DNA from: Pollutimonas nitritireducens
GTDB lineage: Bacteria > Pseudomonadota > Gammaproteobacteria > Burkholderiales > Burkholderiaceae_B
DNA length: 64,000 bases
NCBI RefSeq assembly: GCF_002849615.1
Contig: NZ_PDNV01000003.1
Span: 1 to 64,000 of the forward strand
Reading direction: 5' to 3'
Each line of letters opens with the position of its first letter. Within the stretch, counting starts at the first letter, position 1. The notes beneath the pieces are model-generated. The model was not told the DNA's origin, did no database searches, and saw only the letters and a list, made by a program, of their open reading frames with translations. Shown piece by piece: positions 28,984 through 41,782 of this stretch. The position numbers and the translations under genes were made by a program.

Positions 28984-30081
28984 ATGAGTCTGAACACCTC
29001 CACGGCGCCCAGCCTGCCACCGCCGGCCGGCCATCAGGGCGTCATCGGATGGATGCGGGCCAGCCTGTTTTCCTCGCCATTGAACACGCTGCTGACTATC
29101 CTGGTCGCCTGGCTGCTGCTTATGGTCGTTCCCGCGATGGTCGAGTGGCTGTTCATCCGGGCCAATTTCAACGCAACGACGGCGCAGGAATGCCGGGAAT
29201 CGGGTGGCGCTTGCTGGGCATTCATCGTCGAAAAGCATCGCCTGATACTTTTCGGCGTTTATCCCTACGATGAACAATGGCGTCCGCTGCTTGCCACCAT
29301 CATCCTGATCAGCGTAATCGTCTGCAGCTGCCTGCGGTGGTTCTGGAGACCTTCGCTGCTACTTTTCTGGACGGTTGCGCTAAGTGCCGTCGCAGTCCTG
29401 ATGTGGGGCGGCGTCTTTGGCCTGACCCACGTCGAGAACGATCGTTGGGGCGGACTGCCGCTCACGCTCATACTGGCCACCTTCGGAATTGCGTTCGCTT
29501 TTCCCCTGGGCTTGCTGCTTGCGCTGGGCCGGCGTTCAAACATGCCGGCAGTCAAGGCGCTGTGCGTCATCTATATTGAACTCATACGGGGCGTACCCCT
29601 TATCAGCTTGTTATTCATGTCGTCGGTCATGCTGCCTTTGTTTTTGCCTGAAGGTTTCAGCATCGACAAACTGCTCAGGGCACAGATTGCAATTATTCTA
29701 TTCGCGGCCGCCTACATTGCCGAGACGGTGCGCGGCGGTCTGCAGGCCATACCAAAAGGGCAGTACGAAGGCGCCGATTCCATCGGGTTGAACTACTGGC
29801 AGCAAATGCGCAAGATCATCTTGCCGCAAGCGCTTAAAGTGGTGATACCGCCCCTGGTGGGCATCTTCATCTCGCTGTTCAAGGATACTTCTCTGGTCGT
29901 CATCATCGGTATTTTCGACCTGACCCAGGCGGCCAAGACAGCGGTAGCCGATGCGGCCTGGCGCGGTTTCAGCGCCGAAGCCTATCTATTCATCGCATTC
30001 ATCTATTTTGTGTTCTGCTTTTCGATCTCCCGTTATAGCCAGTCGCTGGAAAAGCACTTGCAAACCGGACATCAGCGTTGA
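28984..30081 (+). CDS. aapM: General L-amino acid ABC transporter, permease AapM
   Basis: The second permease of the Aap system, 365 residues with about eight hydrophobic segments. The EAA loop is seen as SIGLNYWQQMRKIILPQALKVVIPPLVG, and IYIELIRGVPLISLLFM marks the conserved HisM-type core. The N-terminal 150 residues form the AapM-specific extension. Starts directly after the aapQ stop. Confidence 0.92.
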   Translation: MSLNTSTAPSLPPPAGHQGVIGWMRASLFSSPLNTLLTILVAWLLLMVVPAMVEWLFIRANFNATTAQECRESGGACWAFIVEKHRLILFGVYPYDEQWRPLLATIILISVIVCSCLRWFWRPSLLLFWTVALSAVAVLMWGGVFGLTHVENDRWGGLPLTLILATFGIAFAFPLGLLLALGRRSNMPAVKALCVIYIELIRGVPLISLLFMSSVMLPLFLPEGFSIDKLLRAQIAIILFAAAYIAETVRGGLQAIPKGQYEGADSIGLNYWQQMRKIILPQALKVVIPPLVGIFISLFKDTSLVVIIGIFDLTQAAKTAVADAAWRGFSAEAYLFIAFIYFVFCFSISRYSQSLEKHLQTGHQR

Positions 30082-30135
30082 CCAACATGCCGTGTGCACA
30101 CATGCAGGCGCAGATTCAAACAAGGGAGTACAGAC

Positions 30136-30876
30136 ATGTCTGAGGCCATTATCCGCCTGGAGGATGTCAATAAGTGGTTTGGGCAGTTTCACGTTTTGCG
30201 CAACATTAACCTGAGTGTTGCCCAGGGTGAGCGGATTGTCATTTGCGGGCCTTCGGGGTCAGGCAAATCCACCATGATACGTTGCATTAATCGGCTGGAA
30301 GAACACCAACAAGGCCACATTTTCGTTGACGGCGTAGAGCTCACCAATGACTTGAAGCAGATCGAGGCGATCCGCCGCGACGTCGGCATGGTATTCCAGC
30401 ACTTCAATCTATTCCCGCATCTCACCGTTCTCGAAAATCTCACCCTGGGGCCGATATGGGTGTTGAAGCAGTCGCGCGCTGACGCCGAGGCGACGGCCAT
30501 GAAATACCTTGAGCGTGTCCGCATTCCTGACCAGGCCGCCAAATACCCCGGCCAGCTTTCCGGTGGCCAGCAGCAACGCGTGGCCATTGCCCGCTCGTTG
30601 TGCATGAGTCCAAAAATCATGCTATTCGATGAACCCACGTCGGCTTTAGATCCAGAAATGGTCAAGGAAGTGTTGGACGTGATGGTGGGACTGGCCGAGG
30701 AAAGTGGCATGACCATGCTTTGCGTTACGCATGAAATGGGCTTCGCACGCAAAGTGGCCGACCGTGTAATCTTCATGGATCAGGGCGAGATTATTGAAGA
30801 GAACACGCCGGACGCTTTCTTCGATAGCCCGAAAAACGAACGTACGCAGCTTTTCCTTAGTCAGATCCTGCATTGA
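30136..30876 (+). CDS. aapP: General L-amino acid ABC transporter, ATP-binding protein AapP
   Basis: The 246-residue ATPase driving the Aap system: Walker [12 protein letters not shown] near 38, Q-loop [13 protein letters not shown], signature [15 protein letters not shown] near 140, Walker [15 protein letters not shown] and the switch histidine in [10 protein letters not shown] longer in-frame start (30094) exists, but GGGAG lies before the ATG at 30136. Last gene of the transporter operon. Confidence 0.94.
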   Translation: MSEAIIRLEDVNKWFGQFHVLRNINLSVAQGERIVICGPSGSGKSTMIRCINRLEEHQQGHIFVDGVELTNDLKQIEAIRRDVGMVFQHFNLFPHLTVLENLTLGPIWVLKQSRADAEATAMKYLERVRIPDQAAKYPGQLSGGQQQRVAIARSLCMSPKIMLFDEPTSALDPEMVKEVLDVMVGLAEESGMTMLCVTHEMGFARKVADRVIFMDQGEIIEENTPDAFFDSPKNERTQLFLSQILH

Positions 30877-30974
30877 CCGCCTTTCGCCCAGGAGCGGCGA
30901 TCCCGATTCGCAGAGTCGGCAATAATGGTGTAGGGTTATGTCTCAATAGTGTTTATAACAGAGTGTTACTAATT

Positions 30975-31976
30975 ATGCTTTCTGCAATGAAAAAATGGCC
31001 GGCGACAGCCGCGGCGCTTGTCGCCTGCATTACTATTTCGGCGGTTCCAGCAACGGCCGTTGCCGAAGAATTTCCGTCCAAACCCATCACCTTCATCGTG
31101 CCTTACGCCGCAGGCGGTCCACTCGATAGCATGGCACGTCTGCTGGCTGAAAAAGTAAGGCCCGAGCTCGGTACCGTGATTGTTGAAAATCGTCCGGGTG
31201 CGGGCGGTAATATCGGAGCGAGTATTGCCGCCAAGGCAAAACCAGACGGTCATACCCTGGTCATGGGCGCGGTCGCCATCAACGCCATCAATCCATGGCT
31301 GTACGAAAAGTTGCCGTTCGATCCCGTCAAGAGTTTTGAGGCTGTGACGCTGGTCGCCTCGGTGCCGAATGTGCTGGTTCTGAATGGCGAATTCGCCAAG
31401 GCCAACAGCATCAACTCGGTCTCCGACCTGGTGGCCTATGCCAAAAAGAACCCAGACCAATTAAACTTTGCGTCGGGTGGAAACGGCAGTGCCGGACACC
31501 TGGCAGGCGAGTTGCTTAATGTGCGCTCCGGTATCAAGACTGTGCATGTACCCTATGCTGGCGCTGCGCCCGCCAAGCTGGCATTGCTGGGTGGGCAGGT
31601 GAATTTCATGTTCGATAACCTGGCTTCGGCCGCGTCACTCATCAAGGATGGCAAAGTCAAGGCTCTGGCCGTTACAACCGTGGAACGTTCCTCGGTGTTT
31701 GCCGATTTGCCGACCATGGAGCAGTCCGGCGTGGACAAGTTCGACCTCGGAACCTGGTTTGGCGTTTTCGCCACCGGCGGCACACCCAAACCCATCGTGG
31801 ACAAGCTTAACGCTGCATATGTCAAGGCGCTGCAGGACCCAACGGTACGCCAGAACCTGCTGACCATGGGTTCCGATGCCAAACCGACCACACCCGAAGC
31901 GTTTGCCGAACTGGTCAGGAACGACCTGGCCAAATACAAAGACATCGTCAAGGCGTCGGGCGCCAAGTTGTTCTAA
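30975..31976 (+). CDS. Bug-family tripartite tricarboxylate transporter substrate-binding protein
   Basis: A 333-residue exported protein of the Bug (TctC-like) family, abundant in Bordetella and relatives. A signal peptide (MKKWPATAAALVACITISAVPATAVA) precedes the mature N-terminus EEFPSKPITFIVPYAAGGPLDSMAR. The two ligand-loop patterns, ENRPGAGGNIG and SGGNGSAGHLAGELL, are intact. The ligand, usually a carboxylate, cannot be told from sequence, and no membrane TctA/TctB partner is adjacent. The ATG at 30987 would also work. A terminator follows the gene. Confidence 0.9.
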   Translation: MLSAMKKWPATAAALVACITISAVPATAVAEEFPSKPITFIVPYAAGGPLDSMARLLAEKVRPELGTVIVENRPGAGGNIGASIAAKAKPDGHTLVMGAVAINAINPWLYEKLPFDPVKSFEAVTLVASVPNVLVLNGEFAKANSINSVSDLVAYAKKNPDQLNFASGGNGSAGHLAGELLNVRSGIKTVHVPYAGAAPAKLALLGGQVNFMFDNLASAASLIKDGKVKALAVTTVERSSVFADLPTMEQSGVDKFDLGTWFGVFATGGTPKPIVDKLNAAYVKALQDPTVRQNLLTMGSDAKPTTPEAFAELVRNDLAKYKDIVKASGAKLF

Positions 31977-31999
31977 GCGTTTAAAACCCGCATTCCGTC

Positions 32000-32034
32000 A
32001 GGCCAGGTCCGTGTTTCACAGGTCTGGCCTTTTA
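32000..32034 (+). terminator. Rho-independent terminator after the Bug gene
   Basis: AGGCCAGGTC pairs with GGTCTGGCCT (10 bp with two G-T pairs), loop of 11, followed by TTTTACTTG. It lies 24 bases after the stop codon of the Bug gene. Confidence 0.75.
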
Positions 32035-32192
32035 CTTGCTTTTGCCGGTCACGGCGCGCGCACGAAATGTTGTATCAATAAAACTAAAAATCAAGCGCAC
32101 CGAATCAAAATGTAACACTTATACCTGGCGGCGCTTGCTAGGATTAGGGCCAGCAGTGATTTACGCTGCGTATCGGGGAAAAGGAGAATTAC

Positions 32193-32855
32193 ATGAAAGT
32201 ATCTTTACGTGCTAGTCGAATTGCGTCATGCATCGGTGTCGTTGCCTTGATGGCCGGTTGTGCCAACATGGAAGGGATGGGAAAGGGCGGCAAGACTGCC
32301 ATGGGAGCCGGTGCGGGCGCGGCCGTTGGGGCGGGCCTGGGTGCCTTGATCGGCGATAGCAGCAAATCCGCCGCAATTGGGGCAGGCATTGGCGCAGTGG
32401 CCGGCGGTATTGCCGGGTATAACTGGGCCGGCGTAAAGAACGATGTCGAGAAATCCGGCGCAAGCAGCCTGGGAGTCGATGTGACGGAAATGCCTGACGG
32501 CACCTTGCGCGTGAACATTCCCAGCAACGTATCGTTCGATACTGGCAAGTACACACTGAAGCCCGCATTATTGCCGGTACTCGACAGTGTGTCGCGTGCC
32601 CTGGTGCAGCATCCTGAATTGCGGGCCAAGTCCATAGGCTACACCGATAGCACGGGTTCGGATGCCACTAACCAGACGCTTTCGGTCAACCGTGCTCGTG
32701 CCGTCGCAAATTACCTAACGCAGCAGGGCGTGCCGACCAATTTCGTCACAGCGGAAGGGCGCGGATCCAGCAGCCCAGTGGCTGATAACAGCACAGCTGA
32801 CGGGCGCGCCATGAACCGCCGTGTCGAATTGTTCCTGTACGCGATTCAAAAGTAA
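32193..32855 (+). CDS. OmpA-family lipoprotein with glycine zipper
   Basis: A 220-residue outer-membrane lipoprotein with lipobox LMAGC around residue 20, a glycine-zipper segment (repeated GAGAGAAVGAGLGALIG and GAGIGAVAGGIAGY, about residues 35-75), and a C-terminal OmpA-like peptidoglycan-binding domain with NRARAVANYLTQQGV and MNRRVELFL. It resembles E. coli YiaD. GGAG lies before the ATG. It probably ties the outer membrane to the wall. Convergent with thiC. Confidence 0.9.
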   Translation: MKVSLRASRIASCIGVVALMAGCANMEGMGKGGKTAMGAGAGAAVGAGLGALIGDSSKSAAIGAGIGAVAGGIAGYNWAGVKNDVEKSGASSLGVDVTEMPDGTLRVNIPSNVSFDTGKYTLKPALLPVLDSVSRALVQHPELRAKSIGYTDSTGSDATNQTLSVNRARAVANYLTQQGVPTNFVTAEGRGSSSPVADNSTADGRAMNRRVELFLYAIQK

Positions 32856-32857
32856 CG

Positions 32858-32896
32858 AAAATCCGGGGCGCGCGAACATTGCGCTACGCGTGCCCC
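32858..32896 (-). terminator. Terminator of thiC (minus strand)
   Basis: GGGGCGCGCG (32865-32874) pairs with CGCGTGCCCC (32887-32896). Read on the minus strand the stem is followed by GGATTTT, giving a plausible stop signal for thiC. In the plus direction no T-run follows. Confidence 0.55.
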
Positions 32897-32901
32897 GTGC
32901 G

Positions 32902-34970
<2,069 letters not shown>

Positions 34971-34992
34971 AGTATAAGTGTTTTTTGGAGCG

Positions 34993-35391
34993 TTACGGTC
35001 TTGGCCGTTTTTCTTTCAATGATCTGATAAGGCTGCTGAGCGTGGTCTGGACGACTGCGCGTTCCCTGTCCGAAAGCGACCAGTAAACGTCGGGTGGGGT
35101 GTCAGGGAATGGCCAGGGAGCCAGTATGTGGCCGGGAGCCGCGTCCGTGACGCGGTAAACCGGAGACATGACCTTGGGAAGGGCCTCGATCGGACCATCC
35201 CCCAGGGCCAGCCACACGGGACTTACGTCCAGCGCTTCCGCCAGTCCGAAAATATCTTTCGCCGCTTTGCGGCTTCCGTTCTCGTAGTTGGCGATTGCGC
35301 TTTGCGAAAGCCCGCAAGCGCGGGCCAGAGCCGCCTGGCTCATGCCACGTTCAGCACGGATATATCGAAGACGATCAGCAAACAGGTTCAC
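34993..35391 (-). CDS. XRE-family helix-turn-helix regulator
   Basis: A 132-residue regulator with a Cro/CI-type helix-turn-helix at about residues 18-37 (MSQAALARACGLSQSAIANYENG), like phage repressors, and an acidic C-terminal half without a peptidase motif. The frame begins at 35502, but homology starts at NLFADRLRYIR, so I choose the GTG at 35391. This start lies within the first of three palindromes, which fits self-repression. It is divergent from an orphan winged-helix gene. Confidence 0.85.
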   Translation of the reverse strand: MNLFADRLRYIRAERGMSQAALARACGLSQSAIANYENGSRKAAKDIFGLAEALDVSPVWLALGDGPIEALPKVMSPVYRVTDAAPGHILAPWPFPDTPPDVYWSLSDRERAVVQTTLSSLIRSLKEKRPRP

Positions 35392-35450
35392 GAATGTGAT
35401 TGAACGATTTAATCCAATCACGTTGGTAATAATGCCGATTACAAATGTGA
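35388..35450. promoter_or_regulatory. Three palindromic candidate operators
   Basis: TCACGAATGTGA (35388-35399), TCACGTTGGTAA (35418-35429) and TTACAAATGTGA (35439-35450) share the form TYAC-N4-GTRA, spaced 30 and 21 bases start to start. The last two are thus two helical turns apart. They lie between the XRE gene and the divergent winged-helix gene, and the first covers the XRE start codon, as autoregulated Cro/CI-like operators often do. Confidence 0.6.
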
Positions 35451-35515
35451 TACCGCGCGCTAAATTTGAACCAGCCTTTGCTGGACTGTCCAGCCACAAC
35501 ACTACAGGCTCTCAT

Positions 35516-36271
35516 ATGATTCCAGCTCCCACAGTATTGGTTCTGAATGCGCGGCCGGCCAAGGTTCTGCAGCATCATGTCAGTCAACTTCAAAGCCATG
35601 GCTATACCGTCAACGTCTGCACCGACCTGCAGGCGCTTTGCCAGTCGGCCGCCCAATATCTGGGGCAGTTCAATACGCCATGGGCCATCATGCTGGCCAG
35701 TTCGTTTGTCGATAATTGTGGTGCGGCAAGGCGCCTGCGTGGCTTGTTCCCGGCCGTGGGCATACTTGCGCTGGTCACGTCAGGCAAGGAAGGTTTGCTC
35801 ACGCACGCGTTGCGTAGTGGTGCAGACAACTACTGTCGCTACAGCGCTTCGGCGGCTCTGCTTATGGCGACGCTGCATCCCCTGCTAGCGCGCGCGGCGG
35901 CCGCTGGGCTATCTGTCTTCCCTGCTGCGCAGGTGTCAGGCATGCCGGAAGCCCCAGAATACTGGGCATTGGTCGAACGGGGATGGGTGCTTATCGGCCC
36001 GCAGCAACAACGTATTCGCCTTACGACGGGCGAACGCGCGTTGCTGTCCACGCTTGTTGCGGCGCCAGGCTTGCGGGTCAGTCACGGGCGCCTTCTGAAC
36101 GCCATCAACTGCAGCTATCCTGGCAGTCGGCGCCCCTATCATCATGCACGCCTGACCTTGCTGGTCAGTCGCCTGCGACGTAAATTACGTGCGCAGGGTT
36201 GCGAAGCGCCTTTCAAGTCTGTGCACCGATGGGGCTATATGCTCACGAGCCTCGTGCATGATCGGTCGTGA
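35516..36271 (+). CDS. OmpR-type winged-helix regulator with degenerate receiver domain
   Basis: A 251-residue protein. The N-terminal 125 residues resemble a response-regulator receiver (GYTVNVCTDLQAL, GILALVTSGKEGLLTHALRSGADNY), but the phosphorylatable aspartate expected after strand 3 is replaced (IMLASS, Ala61) and no acidic pair is present near the start. The expected lysine position reads YCRYS. The C-terminal 100 residues (about 150-245) form a winged-helix DNA-binding domain (ERALLSTLVAAPGLRVSHGRLL..HHARLTLLVSRLRRKL..HRWGYML). No histidine kinase is adjacent. It is therefore probably a phosphorylation-independent regulator. The frame opens at 35288, but the ATG at 35516 fits the fold. 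Confidence 0.8.
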   Translation: MIPAPTVLVLNARPAKVLQHHVSQLQSHGYTVNVCTDLQALCQSAAQYLGQFNTPWAIMLASSFVDNCGAARRLRGLFPAVGILALVTSGKEGLLTHALRSGADNYCRYSASAALLMATLHPLLARAAAAGLSVFPAAQVSGMPEAPEYWALVERGWVLIGPQQQRIRLTTGERALLSTLVAAPGLRVSHGRLLNAINCSYPGSRRPYHHARLTLLVSRLRRKLRAQGCEAPFKSVHRWGYMLTSLVHDRS

Positions 36272-36280
36272 GCCAGGGCA

Positions 36281-37534
36281 TTACTTGCCATATCGATGTA
36301 TCGACAGGTCGTCGCTTCGTATGTCGGTAGGTTTGCCCGACATGATATCGGCCAGCAATTGCCCGCTACCGCAGGCCATTGTCCACCCCAGCGTACCGTG
36401 TCCGGTGTTCAGGAACAGGTTGGCATAGCGCGTGCCGCCCACGATAGGCGTGCTGTCCGGGGTCTTGGGCCGCAGGCCGGTCCAGAACGATACCTCACCA
36501 TGGGCCCGGGCGCCAGGAAACAGGTCGTCAACCACCATTTCAAGTGTTTTCTGCCGGGCCGGATTCAGGCTCAGGTCAAAACCTGCAATCTCGGCCATGC
36601 CGCCAACCCTTATGCGATTATCGAAGCGAGTAATGGCTGTCTTGTAGGTCTCGTCGAGCAAGGTCGATACTGGCGCGCGGCGTTCATCGGCAATAGGAAC
36701 GGTGATCGAATATCCCTTCATGGGATAGACGGGCACCGGTTCTATTTTTTTGAGCAGTCCACCTGAATAAGACCCAAGTGCGACCACATAGGCATCCGCG
36801 CTGACCAGCCGGTTATCGCACTGTATGCCGGACACCTGACCTGCGGTGAGGTGCAATTGCTGCACAGTGACGCCATAGTGGAATTCGACGCCAAGCTTCT
36901 TCGCTTCTTCGGTCAAGCGTGTCGTGAAGATATGGCAATCGCCAGTTTCATCTCCCGGCAGGCGCAAGCCGCCCATAAGTTTTCCCTTGCTCTGTGTCAA
37001 TCCTGGCTCGGCGGTAGTCAAGTCGTCCCGGCCTAGCAGCTGGTAGTCCATGCCAGCCTCTTTCAATACCGCAATATCCTGCGCCACCGCATCGAGTTGC
37101 TGCTGTGTGCGAAAAACCTGCAACGTACCCCGCTGGCGACCTTCGTATTGGATGCCGATGGCATCCCGCAATTCCTGGAGGCATGCTCCGCTATAGCTTG
37201 ACAGCCTGACGAGCCGTTCTTTATTGACTCCGTAACGGCTGGCGGTGCAATTGCGCCACATGCGATACATCCACTGCAGCTGGAAGAGGGTGCCGTCGGG
37301 ACGGATGGACAACGGCGGATGCTGGGCGAACATCCACTTTACGGCCTTTATCGGGATACCCGGAGCGGCCCATGGCGAGGAATAGCCGTATGAGATTTGA
37401 CCAGCATTGGCAAAACTCGTTTCAAGCGCCGAGTCAGCTTGCCGATCGTACACGTGCACCGTGTGGCCTTGCCTGGCAAGATAATAGGCCGTAGTGACTC
37501 CTATTACGCCCGCGCCCAATACTACAACTTTCAT
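36281..37534 (-). CDS. dadA: D-amino acid dehydrogenase small subunit
   Basis: FAD-dependent membrane-associated dehydrogenase oxidising D-alanine and other D-amino acids to 2-oxo acids, feeding electrons to the respiratory chain. The 417-residue chain starts with the dinucleotide-binding [17 protein letters not shown] at residues 7-23, and has DadA landmarks [19 protein letters not shown] and [21 protein letters not shown]. Divergent from an Lrp/AsnC regulator across 194 bases, the expected regulator-target pair. Confidence 0.94.
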   Translation of the reverse strand: MKVVVLGAGVIGVTTAYYLARQGHTVHVYDRQADSALETSFANAGQISYGYSSPWAAPGIPIKAVKWMFAQHPPLSIRPDGTLFQLQWMYRMWRNCTASRYGVNKERLVRLSSYSGACLQELRDAIGIQYEGRQRGTLQVFRTQQQLDAVAQDIAVLKEAGMDYQLLGRDDLTTAEPGLTQSKGKLMGGLRLPGDETGDCHIFTTRLTEEAKKLGVEFHYGVTVQQLHLTAGQVSGIQCDNRLVSADAYVVALGSYSGGLLKKIEPVPVYPMKGYSITVPIADERRAPVSTLLDETYKTAITRFDNRIRVGGMAEIAGFDLSLNPARQKTLEMVVDDLFPGARAHGEVSFWTGLRPKTPDSTPIVGGTRYANLFLNTGHGTLGWTMACGSGQLLADIMSGKPTDIRSDDLSIHRYGK

Positions 37535-37728
37535 TTCAAAATGCCATCCAAGTTAACTTTTTATGATGGTACGGGAGGTTGCCCAGTGTTTTCTTTTGAA
37601 GAATCCAAGTTTTTGGCGATTTATATTGTCAGACAGCCACGTAAGCGGATTTTCAGCAATAATTGCTGGTCCAGTCATATGGCTGGAGATTTGGATGTTA
37701 TTTGCCGTGCAACACTGGAGGAAACGGA

Positions 37729-38217
37729 GTGCGCATACAGCGAAATCCTGTCTATACACTGGATAAACTAGATCGGAATATCCTCGACTTGCTACAGCGC
37801 GACGGTCGCATGTCGATGACGGAACTCGCCGAACAAGTGGGCCTTACCGTCACGCCCTGTATAGAGCGTGTCAGACGGTTGGAGCGGGATGGCGTCATCA
37901 CCGGCTATTACGCGCGGGTCGCCCCTGCAGCGCTGGATGCCGGTCTACTGGTATTCGTGGAGATATCCATGTCAAGCAAATCGGATCGCAGTTTCGACGA
38001 CTTCCGGCGCGAGATTCTTTGTATTCCCCAAATCCAGGAATGCCATCTGGTATCGGGCGATTTCGACTATCTGGTGAAGGCACGAATCAGAGAAATCAGC
38101 CAATATCGTAGTTTGCTGGGGGATATTCTCTTGCGGCTGCCCGGCGTTACGCAGACCAAAAGCCTGGTGGTCATGGAGGAGGTCAAGGAGACGCTGTTTA
38201 TTGCGGCTCAGAAGTAG
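37729..38217 (+). CDS. Lrp/AsnC family regulator (DadR-like)
   Basis: A 162-residue regulator with an N-terminal helix-turn-helix ([44 protein letters not shown]) and a C-terminal ligand-binding RAM domain ([18 protein letters not shown]). It probably senses an amino acid, most likely alanine, and controls the divergent dadA. GGAGG at 37717-37721 supports the GTG start at 37729, in preference to the earlier ATG. Its last 20 bases overlap the convergent proB. Confidence 0.9.
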   Translation: MRIQRNPVYTLDKLDRNILDLLQRDGRMSMTELAEQVGLTVTPCIERVRRLERDGVITGYYARVAPAALDAGLLVFVEISMSSKSDRSFDDFRREILCIPQIQECHLVSGDFDYLVKARIREISQYRSLLGDILLRLPGVTQTKSLVVMEEVKETLFIAAQK

Positions 38218-39391
38218 TCTTGCCGGTGAGCAGGCTTTTGCCCGGAAGGGCGCCGCGTACAAAGACCATGTTATCGCGGTGCATAAGTTCGGCGTCGGAC
38301 ATGCTGCCCAGAATATCCGCAATGCGGGCGCTGGGTTGACGCATAATGCGACGAGTGTCCGCCGACGAATAATTGATCAGGCCGCGTCCGCATTCCACAC
38401 CATGCTGGTCCACGCACGCCACGACGTCTCCGCGCTCGAAGTCACCCTCGACGGCGCTCACACCAATGGCAAGGAGGCTTTTGTGGTCGCGAGTCACGGC
38501 CTGGACGGCGCCGCTATCCAGTGTGATGCGGCCGCGCAGTCGTAAATGGTTGGCCAGCCAGCGTTGACGGGCAGAGCGAACCGGCAACAGTGCTCGCAAT
38601 TCGGTTCCTATCTGCTCGCCATCGGATAGTCGAAGCAGGACATCGGTTTCGCGGCCGGAAGCGATAACGGTATGACCACCGCTGTTGGCAGCGCGTTTCG
38701 CGGCAAGCACTTTGGTCAGCATCCCCCCTGTGCCAATACTGCTGCCTGAACCCCCGGCCATGGCTTCAAGAGCCGGGTCGCCCGCTGTGCCGATCGAGAT
38801 GAATTGGGCAGTGGGGTCTTTGCGTGGGTCGGCACTATACAACCCTGATTGATCAGTCAGGATGATAAGTGCCTCCGCTTCGATCAGGTTAGTGACAAGG
38901 GCGCCCAGTGTGTCGTTGTCCCCAAGTCGAATCTCGTCAGTGACCACCGTGTCGTTTTCATTGACTATGGGCACTACACCCAGCGCCAGCAATGTATAGA
39001 GTGTGCTGCGGGCATTCAGATAACGCCGGCGATCGGCCAGGTCTTCATGGGTAAGCAGGATCTGGGCCGTGCGTATGCCATGCTGGGCGAAAGCCACTTC
39101 ATAGGCCTGGATAAGGCCCATTTGTCCCACTGCCGCGGCCGCCTGCAGCTCGTGCATGGCGTTGGGGCGTCGGGGCCAGCCCAACCGCGCCATGCCCTCG
39201 GCAATGGCGCCGCTGGATACCAGGACGATTTGCTTGCCCTGCGCATGCAAAGCCGCTATTTGCCGAGCCCAATGTGCAACCGCCTGGGCGTCAATGCCTT
39301 TGCCTTCGTTGGTGACCAGCGAAGATCCTACTTTGACCACCAGGCGTTTGGCCTGCGCAATCGCGGACGGCGTGTTGGAGGAAGCTGCCAT
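38198..39391 (-). CDS. proB: Glutamate 5-kinase
   Basis: First enzyme of proline synthesis, phosphorylating glutamate. The 397-residue chain has the amino-acid kinase core ([55 protein letters not shown]) and a C-terminal PUA domain (about 300-375). A glycine-serine run [12 protein letters not shown] is the normal phosphate loop. Downstream of obgE by 17 bases and probably cotranscribed; the end overlaps the Lrp-type gene by 20 bases. Confidence 0.95.
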   Translation of the reverse strand: MAASSNTPSAIAQAKRLVVKVGSSLVTNEGKGIDAQAVAHWARQIAALHAQGKQIVLVSSGAIAEGMARLGWPRRPNAMHELQAAAAVGQMGLIQAYEVAFAQHGIRTAQILLTHEDLADRRRYLNARSTLYTLLALGVVPIVNENDTVVTDEIRLGDNDTLGALVTNLIEAEALIILTDQSGLYSADPRKDPTAQFISIGTAGDPALEAMAGGSGSSIGTGGMLTKVLAAKRAANSGGHTVIASGRETDVLLRLSDGEQIGTELRALLPVRSARQRWLANHLRLRGRITLDSGAVQAVTRDHKSLLAIGVSAVEGDFERGDVVACVDQHGVECGRGLINYSSADTRRIMRQPSARIADILGSMSDAELMHRDNMVFVRGALPGKSLLTGKTTSEPQ

Positions 39392-39408
39392 GAAAGAAAA
39401 CGCAATGA

Positions 39409-40605
<1,197 letters not shown>

Positions 40606-40611
40606 CTAAAA

Positions 40612-40638
40612 CAAAAAGCCCCGCCTTATGGCAGGGCT
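40612..40638 (-). terminator. Rho-independent terminator after rpmA (minus strand)
   Basis: Read on the minus strand, AGCCCTGCC pairs with GGCGGGGCT around ATAA, followed by TTTTTG. It lies 26 bases past the rpmA stop and 80 bases before obgE, so rplU-rpmA is largely separated from obgE. Confidence 0.8.
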
Positions 40639-40663
40639 CTTGCAGAGTATGCTTGCCGGAAAA

Positions 40664-40924
40664 CTACTCGGCTGCAATTACCGAAACGGTACGTTTGTTA
40701 AGTGCGCCCTTGATGGCGAATTTAACGGTGCCGTCGACCAGCGAGAACAAGGTATGGTCTTTGCCAATACCGACGTTGGTGCCGGGGTGGAATTGTGTGC
40801 CGCGCTGACGAATGATGATCGAACCAGCCGAGATAAGCTGGCCGCCGTAGGTTTTTACACCTAGTCGTTTCGATTCTGAGTCGCGACCGTTACGCGTTGA
40901 GCCGCCGCCTTTTTTCTGTGCCAT
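40664..40924 (-). CDS. rpmA: 50S ribosomal protein L27
   Basis: An 86-residue ribosomal protein of the large subunit near the peptidyl-transferase centre. It has the standard start [16 protein letters not shown] and [22 protein letters not shown]. The N-terminal sequence begins without the cleavable extension of Firmicutes. Directly downstream of rplU in the usual order. Confidence 0.97.
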   Translation of the reverse strand: MAQKKGGGSTRNGRDSESKRLGVKTYGGQLISAGSIIIRQRGTQFHPGTNVGIGKDHTLFSLVDGTVKFAIKGALNKRTVSVIAAE

Positions 40925-40961
40925 GTTTAGCTCCTGCTATACAAAACCGTTGAGTCTATCG

Positions 40962-41273
40962 TTAAGCCGTGATGGCGACGATTTGGAGTTCGGTGTAATT
41001 TTGACGATGGCCTTGACGCTTTTGGTAGTGCTTGCGACGGCGCATCTTGAAAATCTTTACCTTGTCGTGGCGGCCTTGTGCAAGAACGGTTGCCGTGACG
41101 ATGGCACCGGTGACGAAGGGCGTACCAATTTGTAATTGTTCGCCTTCGCCGACCGAGAGTACCTGGTCTAGCGAGATTTCTTGCCCAATGTCTGCCGGTA
41201 TCTGTTCTATCTTTAGTTTTTGACCTGCAGCAACACGATACTGTTTGCCGCCGGTTTTTATGACCGCGTACAT
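40962..41273 (-). CDS. rplU: 50S ribosomal protein L21
   Basis: A 103-residue large-subunit ribosomal protein with the family start [14 protein letters not shown] and the C-terminal signature [26 protein letters not shown]. First gene of rplU-rpmA; a strong promoter precedes it. Confidence 0.97.
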   Translation of the reverse strand: MYAVIKTGGKQYRVAAGQKLKIEQIPADIGQEISLDQVLSVGEGEQLQIGTPFVTGAIVTATVLAQGRHDKVKIFKMRRRKHYQKRQGHRQNYTELQIVAITA

Positions 41274-41318
41274 GTGGGAGTTCCTAATTAAAAGCTTTGG
41301 CCGAATGCCAAGCGTAGG

Positions 41319-41348
41319 ATTCTAGCGTGAAGGGGTGGGGTAAGTCAA
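41319..41348 (-). promoter_or_regulatory. Sigma70 promoter of rplU
   Basis: On the minus strand TTGACT (41348-41343) and TAGAAT (41324-41319) are separated by 18 bases, 45 bases before the rplU start. An 18-base palindrome (41353-41370, ATGCTATT-GA-AATAGCAT) lies just upstream of the -35 box and could be an operator or the edge of the neighbouring accessory patch. Confidence 0.8.
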
Positions 41349-41468
41349 CTTGATGCTATTGAAATAGCATGTGAAGTCAATTAGTTACCGGGATGCTGGC
41401 GTTGATTTTGCGGCTTCTTTGTTTGGTTCTGCTGGAGGCTTGCTGGTTACTTTTCTATTTCTTATTTT

Positions 41469-41722
41469 TTATTCGTGTTGGTCGTTCCTATTTATTTCTG
41501 CCGGCGCAGGGGGCTGGTGTGGACCGGGCTCCACCTCGCTGCGGTCCCGTTCCGGGACTTCCCGCACGGTCGGCCTGAAACGGGGCGTCCGCGAACTCGC
41601 GGAACGGACAGCCACCGGCTGTCCGTAACCGTCCCGCTCGAACAGCGCGGCCTTGCCTCCCCGCTCCAGGCCGCCCGCACGGCGCGCTCAAGTTCCGCCC
41701 GGCCCACACCAGCCCCCTGCAC
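41469..41722 (-). pseudogene. Degenerate coding remnant
   Basis: On the minus strand two phases look protein-like: first GAGVGRAELERAVRAAWSGE, then, after a one-base phase change, ALFERDGYGQPVAVR and a proline-rich tail to TAA at 41471-41469. They read as one chain broken by a frameshift. I do not recognise the family; the composition recalls plasmid or integrative-element proteins. Low confidence that it ever was a gene. Confidence 0.25.
41506..41720. repeat. 215-bp element with 24-bp terminal inverted repeats
   Basis: GCAGG..GACCGGGC at 41506-41529 is complementary to 41697-41720 at 23 of 24 positions. The interior is GC-rich and holds further perfect hairpins: GTCCCG-TTC-CGGGAC, CCGCGA-AC-TCGCGG, and ACGGACAGCC-ACC-GGCTGTCCGT. 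An AT-rich pyrimidine tract lies immediately to the left. It may be a miniature mobile element or the relic of a larger one; no obvious target-site duplication was seen. Confidence 0.6.
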
Positions 41723-41782
41723 CTCAGATGGGGGTTATTGGACGAGGCGCTGACACTTACGACCGAGCTAAGACTCAGCCGG

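Noticed and set aside
34971-34976. TATACT as -10 box of thiC
   Set aside because: Transcription from it would start inside the 5' arm of the TPP aptamer's basal helix, and no -35 box is found at a fitting distance.
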